A stretch of 64,000 nucleotides of DNA from Hyphomonadaceae bacterium (GCA_009773395.1 WRPI01000002.1:296413-360412); one strand, 5' to 3'; positions 46,751 to 55,419 are shown, numbered from the stretch's first letter. The notes: generated by a model not told the origin, from the sequence alone. A program made the numbers and translations.

Positions 46751-47041
46751 ATGGGACTTTATAATGAACTAATCGTGGAAGACCCTGACCTAGGCAAATT
46801 TGATATACAATTCAAGTTTGGTGAACTGTGGTTATATAAATATAAAATAGGCGATTGCCTAAGACTGGCTGACAGTCAAATGGGACTTAAGCACGGTGTT
46901 TATATTGCGTCTGGAATAGCAAATATCTCAGGTACGTATTATTATTTCAAGATAACATTTAGAGACGCTATAATCATAAAATATGAGCAAATAAGTGAAT
47001 CGGAATATGATATATTGGTATTTTCGGAGCGCAATTTATGA
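46751..47041 (+). CDS. Small protein, possible orphan immunity-type protein
   Basis: 96 residues from the ATG at 46751 with GGGAG about ten bases upstream. The N-terminus MGLYNELIVEDP, followed by FDIQFKFGELWLYKYKIGD, resembles a group of small MGLFN/MGMFD-type proteins often met beside polymorphic toxins. The zinc-ribbon cysteines found in many of them are absent. It is AT-rich, on the opposite strand to its conserved neighbours dprA and topA, and has no toxin gene next to it. The immunity role is inference only. Confidence 0.55.
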   Translation: MGLYNELIVEDPDLGKFDIQFKFGELWLYKYKIGDCLRLADSQMGLKHGVYIASGIANISGTYYYFKITFRDAIIIKYEQISESEYDILVFSERNL

Positions 47042-47109
47042 TTGCAATAATTAGAGATTAAATTTCGATATTTCGGTGAAAGTTCGTTAATTACAAAACC
47101 AAAGGTAAG

Positions 47110-47131
47110 AACCAATAATGCAATTGAAAAC
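47110..47131. repeat. 22-bp direct repeat, copy B
   Basis: Identical to 46673-46694 and 437 bp away, ending 12 bp before the start of the small gene at 47144. The same reading frame (TNNAIENISGK) runs into that gene's ATG without a stop. Upstream it is open from about 47053 (EIKFRYFGESSL). This suggests a duplicated, partly decayed coding segment rather than a regulatory repeat. Confidence 0.75.
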
Positions 47132-47143
47132 ATCTCTGGGAAA

Positions 47144-47482
47144 ATGAAAAATATTGATGAATTAGAGTTTCTATTAGGTGCGCAAATTGAAGAAATATCG
47201 TTTGTTGCAGACTATGTCGAATTGAAAAATGAATTTGGGATAATTCGACTGCTTGGGTTCACCGAATTGACTGTAGCTGGATGCCAAATCGCGGATGGCG
47301 ACGACCAGTTTGAACACGAAATTCGCAAGCTCATAGGCGCTACTTTGACTTGTTTTCAATTTGTTGAAGATGAGGTGGTGCAGGTTTTGCTTTCCAATAA
47401 TGTTATCGCCAAGTCCACATCCAAAGGATTTGAAATCATGCACTTCGTTTATAGCAAGACCGGACAAGTCCTGGTGTGGTAG
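47144..47482 (+). CDS. Small acidic protein, possible orphan immunity-type protein
   Basis: 112 residues. The pattern LLGAQIEEISFVADYVELKN, a middle RKLIGATLTCFQFVEDEVV and a final aromatic GQVLVW resembles a common family of small beta-rich hypothetical proteins seen as candidate immunity factors. GGG lies about four to six bases before the ATG, so the ribosome site is weak. It is convergent with dprA (52-bp gap) and out of place in the conserved order. The assignment is by resemblance only. Confidence 0.55.
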   Translation: MKNIDELEFLLGAQIEEISFVADYVELKNEFGIIRLLGFTELTVAGCQIADGDDQFEHEIRKLIGATLTCFQFVEDEVVQVLLSNNVIAKSTSKGFEIMHFVYSKTGQVLVW

Positions 47483-47533
47483 CGTGTAGGTGATGAGATA
47501 TATCAGATTAGTTGAAATAGAGGCCGCAATTAA

Positions 47534-48622
47534 CTACCTCACACTCGAAACCCTATTCCCACTCGTCATAACCGCGCGACCTTCAAGTTCAAGTTCCACT
47601 ATAATCGCAGCAATTGTGCGCCAAGGAAGTGATGTTATTTCACATAATTCATCAATTGAAATTGGGGTGGGGGATAGTAGGACTTCGATTTGTTTTATGG
47701 TGTTTGCGCTGGCTTCAATTGGTGCGGCATTGCCATAAATGCCTTTACCTTCAGGCTCGGCAACCCTTCCGAAGCCTTGCAAACAGGCATGCACATCGGC
47801 GGCATTTGTTACCAAATGTGCGCCTTGTTTAATCAGCCCGTTGGGGCCGGCGGCGCGTGGATCCAAGGGTGAACCCGGCACAGCCATAACTTCACGGTTT
47901 TGTTCAAGGGCAAAACGCGCGGTTATGAGTGAGCCTGATTTTTCTTCGGCCTCGGTAATGATAACGCCCGAACATAGGCCAGAGATTATGCGGTTACGGC
48001 GCGGAAAATCGCGCGCGGTTACTTCGGCATTGAGAGCATTCTCCGAGACCACAAGGCCGATTTCTTTGATATTGTGATATAATTCAGCGTGTTCGGCGGG
48101 GTAAATATGATCAATGCCGCCCGCGAGCACTGCGATTGTGCCAGTGCTTAGTGCCGCTTTGTGCGCTGCGCCATCAATGCCGCGCGCAAGACCCGACACC
48201 ACCACATAGCCCATTGCACCAAGCCCCGCGCTTAATACACGGGCAATGCGAATGCCAATTGCCGAGGCATTACGCGCGCCAACAATGCCCACCATCGGTT
48301 TTTGCAAAAGTGACAAATTGCCAATAACGCTTATGACAGGTGGAGGCGGGGCAATTTGCGCAAGATTATTGGGGTATTCATCGTCAATAACTCGCAACAT
48401 TTTGCCACCGAATTGTTGAGTGGCGGCAATTTCATTTTGAATATCTTCCAACGCGGGGATTCTGTATTTTTGCGCGCCGCTTTTGGTGTTGAAGCGTGGC
48501 ACGGCATCAAGCGCGGTTTTGGCGTCGCCAAATTTTGCCAAAAGGCCAAAAAAAGTTACAGGCCCAATGCCTTCGGTGCGGGCAAGGCGCAGCCAATGCA
48601 CAAGGTCGTTATTCTTGCTCAA
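47534..48622 (-). CDS. dprA: DNA processing protein DprA
   Basis: Binds incoming single-stranded DNA and loads RecA during transformation. The Rossmann-like core carries VGIVGARNASAIGIRIARVL, VVSGLARGIDGAAHKAAL and IAVLAGGIDHIYPAEH. A C-terminal winged-helix region follows (ISIDELCEITSLPWRTI). The length of 362 is normal. It starts with TTG at 48622, overlapping the plsY stop (TTGA). No other competence gene is in the window. Confidence 0.94.
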   Translation of the reverse strand: MSKNNDLVHWLRLARTEGIGPVTFFGLLAKFGDAKTALDAVPRFNTKSGAQKYRIPALEDIQNEIAATQQFGGKMLRVIDDEYPNNLAQIAPPPPVISVIGNLSLLQKPMVGIVGARNASAIGIRIARVLSAGLGAMGYVVVSGLARGIDGAAHKAALSTGTIAVLAGGIDHIYPAEHAELYHNIKEIGLVVSENALNAEVTARDFPRRNRIISGLCSGVIITEAEEKSGSLITARFALEQNREVMAVPGSPLDPRAAGPNGLIKQGAHLVTNAADVHACLQGFGRVAEPEGKGIYGNAAPIEASANTIKQIEVLLSPTPISIDELCEITSLPWRTIAAIIVELELEGRAVMTSGNRVSSVR

Positions 48623-49239
48623 GTTGCAGTGGTTTCGGTGGCGTCTTTTTTTGCGCCGATTTTAGGTTCAGTGCCGGCCATTAGGCGCTTGATATTGTCC
48701 TTATGGCGAACATAAATCAAAATACTCATCACCGCGATTGCACCAATTGCTATCGGGCTGGCGTGAAATGCAAATGCGATGAATGGGGCCAAGACGGCTG
48801 CAATCAAAGCGGATAATGATGAAAATCTGAAAACAAATGCGGCGGCAAGCCATGTGAGCCCACAAGCAATGCCGACTGGCCAAATGCCAAAAAACAAAGT
48901 GCCGAAAAATGTCGCAACGCCTTTGCCTCCCTTAAAGCCAAGCCAAATAGGAAAACAATGGCCCAAGAATGCCGCAGCACCCGCGATAAAGCCGATGTCG
49001 GAATTGTAAAAATGGCGAAAAATCAATAATGCGATGCCTGCTTTTGCGCCGTCCAAAATCACGGTGGCTAAGGCAATGTCCTTGCGGCCCGTGCGCAAAA
49101 CATTGGTGGCACCAATGGACTTTGAGCCAATATCGCGAATGTCACCAAGCCCTGCGGCTTTGGTTAGAACCAAGCCAAATGGGATTGAACCCAATAAATA
49201 GCCGCCGCCGATTGCCAAAAATAAAGCCAAATAATCCAC
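48619..49239 (-). CDS. plsY: Acyl-phosphate glycerol-3-phosphate acyltransferase
   Basis: Adds the first acyl chain to glycerol 3-phosphate at the inner membrane. Family motifs are GSIPFGLVLTKAAGLGDIR, SIGATNVLRTG and FPIWLGFKGGKGVATFFG. Five or more membrane helices are visible in 206 residues. A Thr/Lys-rich tail ends the protein. It is coupled to dprA and lies 12 bp after the pyrC-like gene on the same strand. Confidence 0.95.
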   Translation of the reverse strand: MDYLALFLAIGGGYLLGSIPFGLVLTKAAGLGDIRDIGSKSIGATNVLRTGRKDIALATVILDGAKAGIALLIFRHFYNSDIGFIAGAAAFLGHCFPIWLGFKGGKGVATFFGTLFFGIWPVGIACGLTWLAAAFVFRFSSLSALIAAVLAPFIAFAFHASPIAIGAIAVMSILIYVRHKDNIKRLMAGTEPKIGAKKDATETTAT

Positions 49240-49251
49240 GGCAAATCCCCT

Positions 49252-50541
49252 TTATCGCACAACACCAGTTTCGATGTCATATAGTTTTGCGCCATTTACA
49301 AAAGTTTGCAAGACTTTGCCTTGAAATAGCCTGCCATCAAAAGCTGCATTTTTGGATTTGGAAAAAGTTTGGCTGGCATCAAAGCGGTGGGGATAGCCTA
49401 AATCGACGACAATCAAATCCGCAGGCGCGCCAATTTGGATTTTGCCTTGCGCCAGACCCAAAATAGCGGCGGGATTTGCCGTCAAGGGCTTGATGATTTC
49501 CAATAATTCAAGATTGCCCGCATGATACAGCGTCAAAGCGGCTGGTAATAATGCTTCCAAAGCGCTCGAGCCAAAGGCGGCTTCATCAAATGGCAAGCGC
49601 TTTTCTTCGGGTGGGCGCGGGTCGTGGCCTGAAACGATGACATCAATTATGCCGTCTTTAATGGCCTTAATAAGCGCCAATCTGTCGCTTTCACTGCGCA
49701 GTGGCGGGTCGAGTTTGGCGAAAGTTCGATAATCGCCAATGTCATTATCATTGAGGCATAAATTATGAATATTCACCGATGCAAAAACATCAAGCCCATG
49801 GCCTTTGGCAGTTTCAATTAGCGGTATAGTATTCTTGCTTGAAACCATATCGAGCAGCAATTTCGCGCCAGTTGCCGCCGCAAGTGAAATATCGCGATTG
49901 GCAAAAATGGTTTCGGCGCTTGAAGAAATGCCGCCCAGCCCAAGCCGTGCCGCCAATTCGCCTTGCGCAACCACGCCGCCTTTGGCGAGCCATGGATCTT
50001 GTGGCCTTGCGGCAATGAGGGCATCAAAAGTGCATGAATAGGCCAAAAGCCGTTGCATGACTTTGGTGTCTTTAATTGCACCATAGCCATTTGCGAACAT
50101 GATTGCGCCCGCTTGCGCCATTAGGCCAATTTCGGCCATTTGCTCGCCAGCTAGGCCCTTGGTTAAGGCGCCGCATGGCAAGACTTTGGCGAGGCAATAA
50201 TCACGGCCACGGCGTTTGATGAAATCAACTTTACTGGCATCATCAATGCATGGGTTTGTGTCGGGCTGCACCACAATTGTAGTAATGCCGCCCGATACCG
50301 CAGCATAACCTGCCGAGCGCAAAGTTTCGCGGTGTTCTTCCCCCGGCTCACCAGTTGAAACTCTCATGTCAATAAGGCCGGGCATCAAAACGTGGCCATC
50401 GCAATCAATGATTTCGCATTGATATTCTTCGGTTAATTCGTCACCAATTCCCACAATGACGCCTTCATTGACCAAAACCTGAGTTTTTCCGTCAAAGTCG
50501 CTGGCAGGGTCAATTACGCGGGCATTGGTAAAGATTTTCAT
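49252..50541 (-). CDS. pyrX: Inactive-type dihydroorotase homologue (PyrC'/PyrX)
   Basis: About 429 residues of dihydroorotase fold without the catalytic sites. The metal motif that should read HxHFREPG is DMRVSTGEPG. The SDHAPH loop is SGHDPRPPEEK, and no carboxylated-lysine block like KVFMG is seen. The fold markers GYAAVSGGITTIVVQPDTNP and the C-terminal AAILGLAQGKIQIGAPADLIVVD remain. In Pseudomonas and many other bacteria such a homologue is needed to assemble active aspartate transcarbamoylase. pyrB lies 1 bp upstream, which fits that role. The start at the ATG at 50541 is preferred; alternative ATGs lie inside pyrB. Confidence 0.88.
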   Translation of the reverse strand: MKIFTNARVIDPASDFDGKTQVLVNEGVIVGIGDELTEEYQCEIIDCDGHVLMPGLIDMRVSTGEPGEEHRETLRSAGYAAVSGGITTIVVQPDTNPCIDDASKVDFIKRRGRDYCLAKVLPCGALTKGLAGEQMAEIGLMAQAGAIMFANGYGAIKDTKVMQRLLAYSCTFDALIAARPQDPWLAKGGVVAQGELAARLGLGGISSSAETIFANRDISLAAATGAKLLLDMVSSKNTIPLIETAKGHGLDVFASVNIHNLCLNDNDIGDYRTFAKLDPPLRSESDRLALIKAIKDGIIDVIVSGHDPRPPEEKRLPFDEAAFGSSALEALLPAALTLYHAGNLELLEIIKPLTANPAAILGLAQGKIQIGAPADLIVVDLGYPHRFDASQTFSKSKNAAFDGRLFQGKVLQTFVNGAKLYDIETGVVR

Positions 50542-50542
50542 G

Positions 50543-51508
50543 TTATTCATCATTGCGGCCATAACTGGCCAAAGCCTCTAAAATTGCCATGCGCATTGCA
50601 ACGCCTGATTCAACTTGATCGGGGATAAGTGAGATTTTTGGGTCATCGGCAATGTCACTGTCGATTTCAACACCTCGGTTCATTGGGCCAGGGTGCATTA
50701 CCATTACATTGGGCGATGCTGCCTTTAGTTTTTCGCGGTCGATACCAAAAAAGCGGAAATATTCGCGCGGGCTTGGCAAAAACCCGCCTTCCATACGCTC
50801 AAGTTGCAAACGCAGCGCCATCACTACGTCAACGCCTGCAATGCCTGTTTCCAAATCGTTGAAAACTTCAACCCCCCAATTTTGCACTTCAAACGGCAAA
50901 AGGGTTGGTGGCGCGATCAAGCGAACCCTTGCGCCAAGCATATTAAGCAGCGCAACATTGGAACGCGCGACGCGGGAATGCAAAATATCACCGACAATTG
51001 CGATTTTAAGGCCCTCAATGCGGCCAAATGAGCGTTTAAGCGTTAGCGCGTCAAGAAATGCTTGGCTGGGGTGTTCGTGCTTGCCATCGCCAGCATTTAT
51101 TACTGAGCAGGATACTTTGCGTGATAATAATTGCACCGCGCCAGATGAAGCATGGCGCACAACCAATAAATCTGGGCCCATTGAATTAAGGGTCGCCGCA
51201 GTGTCGAGAAGTGTTTCGCCTTTAAGCACGCTTGAATTGCGCACTGACATATTAACAACATCGGCGCCCATGCGTTTACCGGCAAGCTCAAAACTCGCAA
51301 GCGTGCGGGTGGAGTTTTCAAAAAACAAATTAACCAGCGTCCGCCCTTGCAGGGTTTTCAGCTTTTTTTCGCGCGATACACAAAAAGGAAGGAATAATTC
51401 CGCCCGCTCAATAAGCTCAAGTGCCTCGAGACGATTAAGGTCGGAAATTTGCAACAAATGCCTGTGGGCAAATGGCGCGCGGGAAGTGGGTTCTTGCAAT
51501 ATGTTCAC
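50543..51508 (-). CDS. pyrB: Aspartate carbamoyltransferase catalytic chain
   Basis: Joins carbamoyl phosphate and aspartate, the committed step of pyrimidine synthesis. Carbamoyl-phosphate motifs are [20 protein letters not shown] and the loop [25 protein letters not shown] binds the substrate, and [13 protein letters not shown] is near the C-terminus. The length of 321 is normal. It is followed by the degenerate dihydroorotase gene. No regulatory pyrI subunit is present. Confidence 0.96.
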   Translation of the reverse strand: MNILQEPTSRAPFAHRHLLQISDLNRLEALELIERAELFLPFCVSREKKLKTLQGRTLVNLFFENSTRTLASFELAGKRMGADVVNMSVRNSSVLKGETLLDTAATLNSMGPDLLVVRHASSGAVQLLSRKVSCSVINAGDGKHEHPSQAFLDALTLKRSFGRIEGLKIAIVGDILHSRVARSNVALLNMLGARVRLIAPPTLLPFEVQNWGVEVFNDLETGIAGVDVVMALRLQLERMEGGFLPSPREYFRFFGIDREKLKAASPNVMVMHPGPMNRGVEIDSDIADDPKISLIPDQVESGVAMRMAILEALASYGRNDE

Positions 51509-51571
51509 AAGCCCAAGCTGTTAAAGCTATTTTTGCGTTTCGGCAAGGGGGGAATGTTTTGGGTGAAAATT

Positions 51572-51646
51572 TTATGAGGATGGAATTTCAGACAGATGGC
51601 GCGGTAAGTCCATTTTTTCGTGAAGGATTCTTACAATTTCAATGGT
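51572..51646 (-). pseudogene. ParE toxin remnant (last 24 codons)
   Basis: Just past and overlapping the end of parD, another frame reads TIEIVRILHEKMDLPRHL followed by SEIPSS and a stop. This is the usual C-terminal end of ParE/RelE-fold toxins. The rest of the toxin, about 75 residues, is missing: the parD frame joins directly to this tail. It is best explained by an internal deletion that fused the parD 3' end to the parE 3' end. The product could not be a toxin. Confidence 0.8.
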
Positions 51647-51879
51647 GCTTCTTTTTTTCGTGAAATGAATTTGTCAAAGTCAAACGGTTGCGCGGGGCCA
51701 CTTTCTTCGCCTTCAATCAGTGCTTCTCTCAGTTTTTGAATTTTTAATTCATGTTCCTCCAAAAGCCTTAGCCCCGCCCTGACAACTTCGCTGGTTGAAC
51801 TAAAGCGCCCGTTGTTGACTTGGAAATCAACAAATTGCGAAAAATGTGCGCCCAGACTTATCGAAGTATTCTTGTTCAT
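51631..51879 (-). CDS. parD: ParD-type antitoxin
   Basis: 82 residues. The N-terminal ribbon-helix-helix has SISLGAHFSQFVDFQVNNG and FSSTSEVVRAGLRLLEEHE, the standard ParD pattern for dimeric DNA binding. An acidic toxin-wrapping tail (ALIEGEESGPAQPFDFDKF) follows. The last few residues (APLKL) come from the deletion junction with the parE tail. GGAG precedes the ATG. It may still repress its own promoter. Confidence 0.85.
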   Translation of the reverse strand: MNKNTSISLGAHFSQFVDFQVNNGRFSSTSEVVRAGLRLLEEHELKIQKLREALIEGEESGPAQPFDFDKFISRKKEAPLKL

Positions 51880-51975
51880 AGTGGCTCCTAATTACCGAAT
51901 AATAATATTTATTGGTATAGTGTCAATCGAAATTTGGCTTGAAATAATCAATTTCTTAAGCGCTTTGCTATGCAT

Positions 51976-52446
51976 TCAACCCCGCAATCTATCCAAAACC
52001 CCTTGCAAAACAAATGCGGCGGCGGCGCTATCGACTTTTATCGCGCGGTTTTTACGGCTGACATCAGCGTCAATCATTTGCCGTTGCACGGCACTGGTTG
52101 AAAGCCGCTCGTCCGCCATCAATATCGGCACATCGCGCAAAGCGGCGAGATTACGGGCAAAGGCGCGGGCGGCTTGGGCGCTTGGCCCTGATGTTCCGTC
52201 CATATTGATGGGGTAGCCGACCACGACCGCGATACATTCTTTGGCATCAAAAATTTTGAAAACCGCCGCCGCAGTTTCACCGAATTTGCCGCGTTTGACT
52301 GCGCTTTGCGGCGAAGCAATCAAGCGAGTTAAATCCGAAACCGCAATGCCGATGTTTTTCTCGCCATTATCAATGCCCAAAAGCGCACCATTTTTGGGCG
52401 CTGTTTGCAAAAATTCGCTAAATTCGTCGAAGTTCATAATGGGCAT
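51976..52446 (-). CDS. ruvX: YqgF/RuvX-type RNase H-fold nuclease
   Basis: 156 residues. The RNase H-fold site GIDNGEKNIGIAVSD is followed by VVGYPINMDGTSGPSA and MADERLST. All three are family blocks; the first usually reads GxDxGxxxIGxA. The family is linked to 5' maturation of 16S pre-rRNA and to Holliday-junction processing. The start at 52446 or the ATG at 52437 are equally possible. It is divergent from thrB. Confidence 0.92.
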   Translation of the reverse strand: MPIMNFDEFSEFLQTAPKNGALLGIDNGEKNIGIAVSDLTRLIASPQSAVKRGKFGETAAAVFKIFDAKECIAVVVGYPINMDGTSGPSAQAARAFARNLAALRDVPILMADERLSTSAVQRQMIDADVSRKNRAIKVDSAAAAFVLQGVLDRLRG

Positions 52447-52509
52447 ATCGGCAATCTAAAATGAAAAGCGGCTTGCTTCAATGGGGCAAAACGGCTTTAT
52501 ACCCATATC

Positions 52510-53475
52510 ATGGCCGTTTATACTATTTTGACTGACGAAGATTTGGAAACCGTACGCATTGCTTTTGGTTTGGGCGAAATTAATGTCATCAAGGGCATTG
52601 CCGAAGGCGTTCAAAATACTAATTATTATGTTGAGGCAGGTGGTGAGCGCCACATTCTGACCATTTATGAGAAAATGGTTGATGTCTCGGACTTGCCGTT
52701 TTTCCTTGGTGCAACCGAAATGGCGGCAAAATTGGGCCTGCCGACTGCAAGGCCAATTCGCACACAATCTGGAGAAATTACGCTGCAAATTGCTGGCAAA
52801 ACTTGTTCAGTTTGCACTTTCTTGAACGGCATATCTCCGCGAAACCCCAATGCCACTCAAGCAAAATCTGCGGGCGCTGCATTGGCGAAATTGCATTTGG
52901 CATTGGCAGATTCTGGCCTTAACCGCAGCAATGATCTTGGGCCAAATGCGTGGCCTGTGCTTTGGGACAAATGCAAATTGGGTGCAGAGCAGCTCGAAAC
53001 TGGCGTGGGCAAAGCGATTGAGGCCGATTTGGCGGATTTTGCGCAATATTGGCCCAAGGATTTGCCAAGCGGATTTATTCATGCCGATTTATTTCCCGAT
53101 AATGTCTTGTTTTTGGGCAATGAAGTATCGGGTCTGATTGATTTTTATTTCGCCGCCACCGATTTTTTTGCTTATGATTTGGCGGTCATGCTAAATGCCT
53201 GGTGCTTTTTGCCGTTGGGGCGGGAATTTGATTTAACCAAAGGCCGCGCGCTGATTGCTGGTTATGAAAGCGTGCGCAAACTGAGTGATGCCGAATGTGC
53301 AGCCATCCCAATTTTGGCGCGCGGTGCTGCTTTGCGGTTTTTCCTCACACGCATGATGGATTGGTCGCGCCCCGATGATGGCTCAATTGTCACCAAAAAA
53401 GACCCGCGCGAATATTCGGCCCGATTGGCCTTTCACCGCGCGGCAAAGTCGATAATGGATTATGGGAGAGTTTGA
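52510..53475 (+). CDS. thrB: Homoserine kinase (ThrB, choline-kinase-like type)
   Basis: Phosphorylates homoserine in threonine synthesis. 321 residues of the aminoglycoside-phosphotransferase fold that alphaproteobacteria use in place of the GHMP-type kinase. Motifs are the N-terminal GIAEGVQNTNYYVEA, the catalytic FIHADLFPDNVLF (HxDxxxxN) and GLIDFYFAATDFFAYDLAV (metal-binding Asp). The length is normal. It converges with the first DUF4349 gene two bases later. Confidence 0.94.
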   Translation: MAVYTILTDEDLETVRIAFGLGEINVIKGIAEGVQNTNYYVEAGGERHILTIYEKMVDVSDLPFFLGATEMAAKLGLPTARPIRTQSGEITLQIAGKTCSVCTFLNGISPRNPNATQAKSAGAALAKLHLALADSGLNRSNDLGPNAWPVLWDKCKLGAEQLETGVGKAIEADLADFAQYWPKDLPSGFIHADLFPDNVLFLGNEVSGLIDFYFAATDFFAYDLAVMLNAWCFLPLGREFDLTKGRALIAGYESVRKLSDAECAAIPILARGAALRFFLTRMMDWSRPDDGSIVTKKDPREYSARLAFHRAAKSIMDYGRV

Positions 53476-53477
53476 AT

Positions 53478-54308
53478 CTAATCTTTGGATTCAATTTTCT
53501 TTTGGGCCAATTTTTCATAAAGGCCTTTTATCGGCTGTCTCAACGCGGAATATAAAAAATACGCAAGTGCAAACGGAAGCACGACGGCAAAGAAATAAAT
53601 CAAAACACTTAGGCTTTGGAAAAATATGATGAAAAAGTTTTCGAAAGCCTGGTGAATTGGCGCCAAAGCCACGCGATTAATTCCACCTCTCGAGGTTTCA
53701 TAGCGTATATCCATGGTTGACATATTTACGCGACCACTAAGCACTGCGGATTGGCTCGAGGAATAATCAATTTCCGATTGCAATTCGTCGAGTCGAGTTT
53801 GCACATTCAACAAATCTCGAGCATTCAAAGTCTTGCTATTTATTTGCGCCAATAAGCGGTCACGACTAGCGATTTTATTTCGCATATGGGCAGCCACATC
53901 ACGGATTTCCCCGGTTAAGTTTTCAGCGTTCGCGTGTTCCGATGTTACTTTGCCGCCGAGTTTGCCCATTTCGACGGCTCTTGCGTCGCGAAACGGCGAC
54001 AGCCATTCAGGAACTGCGCGCAATTGCAGACTCGCGCCGATGCTATTTTTGTCGTCCTCGAAATTATAAGAAAGCACTTGGCATTTATCGGGGCCTGCAT
54101 TTTCACAAGCTGCGCGGTCGGCGCGCATGGCAATATCAATTTTATTTATCGGCAGGGTAATGCCGATATTATACGCCAGCGCGATTCTTTGAACAGTTTC
54201 ACTTGCGGCATCAGCCGACGCGTCGGCGATGCTATTCGCGCTATAGTCGGAAGGTTTACCACATGAAGCAGTGGCGATTAGGGCGACAATTAGAAAATAT
54301 TTTTTCAT
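53478..54308 (-). CDS. DUF4349 lipoprotein, copy 1
   Basis: 276 residues from the ATG at 54308. The signal with lipobox FLIVALIATASCGKP gives a predicted lipidated Cys. A central helical hairpin includes NLTGEIRDVAAHMRNKIASRDRLLAQ and NVQTRLDELQSEIDYSSSQ. One transmembrane helix near the C-terminus (FAVVLPFALAYFLY) precedes a basic tail. These are DUF4349 features. The family has no settled function. It is a tandem paralogue of the gene at 54475. The 166 bp between them contain nothing recognised. Confidence 0.82.
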   Translation of the reverse strand: MKKYFLIVALIATASCGKPSDYSANSIADASADAASETVQRIALAYNIGITLPINKIDIAMRADRAACENAGPDKCQVLSYNFEDDKNSIGASLQLRAVPEWLSPFRDARAVEMGKLGGKVTSEHANAENLTGEIRDVAAHMRNKIASRDRLLAQINSKTLNARDLLNVQTRLDELQSEIDYSSSQSAVLSGRVNMSTMDIRYETSRGGINRVALAPIHQAFENFFIIFFQSLSVLIYFFAVVLPFALAYFLYSALRQPIKGLYEKLAQKKIESKD

Positions 54309-54474
54309 AAACAAGTCCTTTGCGAACATGCCCCCCGTAAAGATAATTATCTTAGTTTACCGGCAGCGACAAATACCAAGCCGCCGATAGAGCCATGCGA
54401 TAATGCATAAACAATGCGGCTTTTGTATGCGTAATGCGCTTGCTTCACTTAGAGAAGTGCAATTGATTGGGCTC

Positions 54475-55419
54475 CTAACTTGCCGCTCCAGATTTCCTCG
54501 CTTTGCGCTTGTTCCAATATTTCAACGCAATCCATACGAAAGGCGCAAAAACTAATGCAAATGGAAGTGCTGTCGAAATCAAATCAACCACCACGGCAAA
54601 GCCCGAGACTACATTGCGGAAGAAGTTTAAGAACGACTGTTTCAAAGGCTCAAGCGCCGAATTATTGACCGCGGCTGGGCGTGATGCATAATTTAATTCC
54701 AAAGTGGACATATCAACCCTTGCGCGCGCCACCGCTAAATTACTGTTGAAGCTATCTATTTCGCCTTGCACCCGCGCAAGTTCACGCTCGGCTTCCAATA
54801 AATCTGAAAGTTTCCCTGGGCGGCCCGCTATAATGGCTTCAAGCCGCGTGCGCAGAGCGTTAAGCGCGCGTAACCTTGCTTCGGTATCAGTTATTTCACG
54901 GGTTAAATCTTGCGAACTGACATTGGAATTAACAATGCGCCCACCAGCGTTCTGTGCGTCCTTTTGCAAATTGCCTCGAAAAGCTGCAAGCCAAACTGGC
55001 TCACCACGCAAAGAAAGGCTTGCTGAAATATTGGCTTCATCATTATTGGCGCTGGCATTGATAACTTGGCATTTGGCAAAGCCAGCAGCCTCGCAAGCCC
55101 GCCTATGTGCATTCATTTGGCTTTCAACTTTGTTTTGCGGCAATAAGAAAGAAACCGCATATTGATATGCCAACATCGGGCGGATATTTATTGCCGTGCT
55201 GGTGGTGGCACTTATTTGAGTGCTCTCGCCTGCAACTTTTAGGGTTGCAACTTCAGCAGTGGCATCTGCGAAACCAGATTCTGCGGCTGCTTGCGGTGAA
55301 ACCTCGGCGTTGAAAGTCGGCCGCGATTTCATCGCACCAATAACAGCTATTTCCTCAGCAGGTTTCTGACACCCGACCAAGGCAAGAGCACATATTACCA
55401 ATATTGAAAAATTACGCAT
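54475..55419 (-). CDS. DUF4349 lipoprotein, copy 2
   Basis: 314 residues from the ATG at 55419, with GGGAG six bases upstream. The lipobox is LVICALALVGCQKPA. The coiled region SSQDLTREITDTEARLRALN, then LLEAERELARVQGEIDSFN, is the family core. A C-terminal helix and basic tail match copy 1. The two copies align over their whole length, and each has a CxxxxFxKCQV-like cysteine pair (CEAAGFAKCQV here, CENAGPDKCQV in copy 1). This extra pair suggests a disulfide in the periplasm. Confidence 0.83.
   Translation of the reverse strand: MRNFSILVICALALVGCQKPAEEIAVIGAMKSRPTFNAEVSPQAAAESGFADATAEVATLKVAGESTQISATTSTAINIRPMLAYQYAVSFLLPQNKVESQMNAHRRACEAAGFAKCQVINASANNDEANISASLSLRGEPVWLAAFRGNLQKDAQNAGGRIVNSNVSSQDLTREITDTEARLRALNALRTRLEAIIAGRPGKLSDLLEAERELARVQGEIDSFNSNLAVARARVDMSTLELNYASRPAAVNNSALEPLKQSFLNFFRNVVSGFAVVVDLISTALPFALVFAPFVWIALKYWNKRKARKSGAAS

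Noticed and set aside
46422-46751. A 109-codon frame overlapping the topA start
   Set aside because: It starts inside topA, has no ribosome site and no protein-like pattern in its first half. The second half may be decayed coding DNA with the 22-bp repeat, so it is discussed there and not called as a gene.
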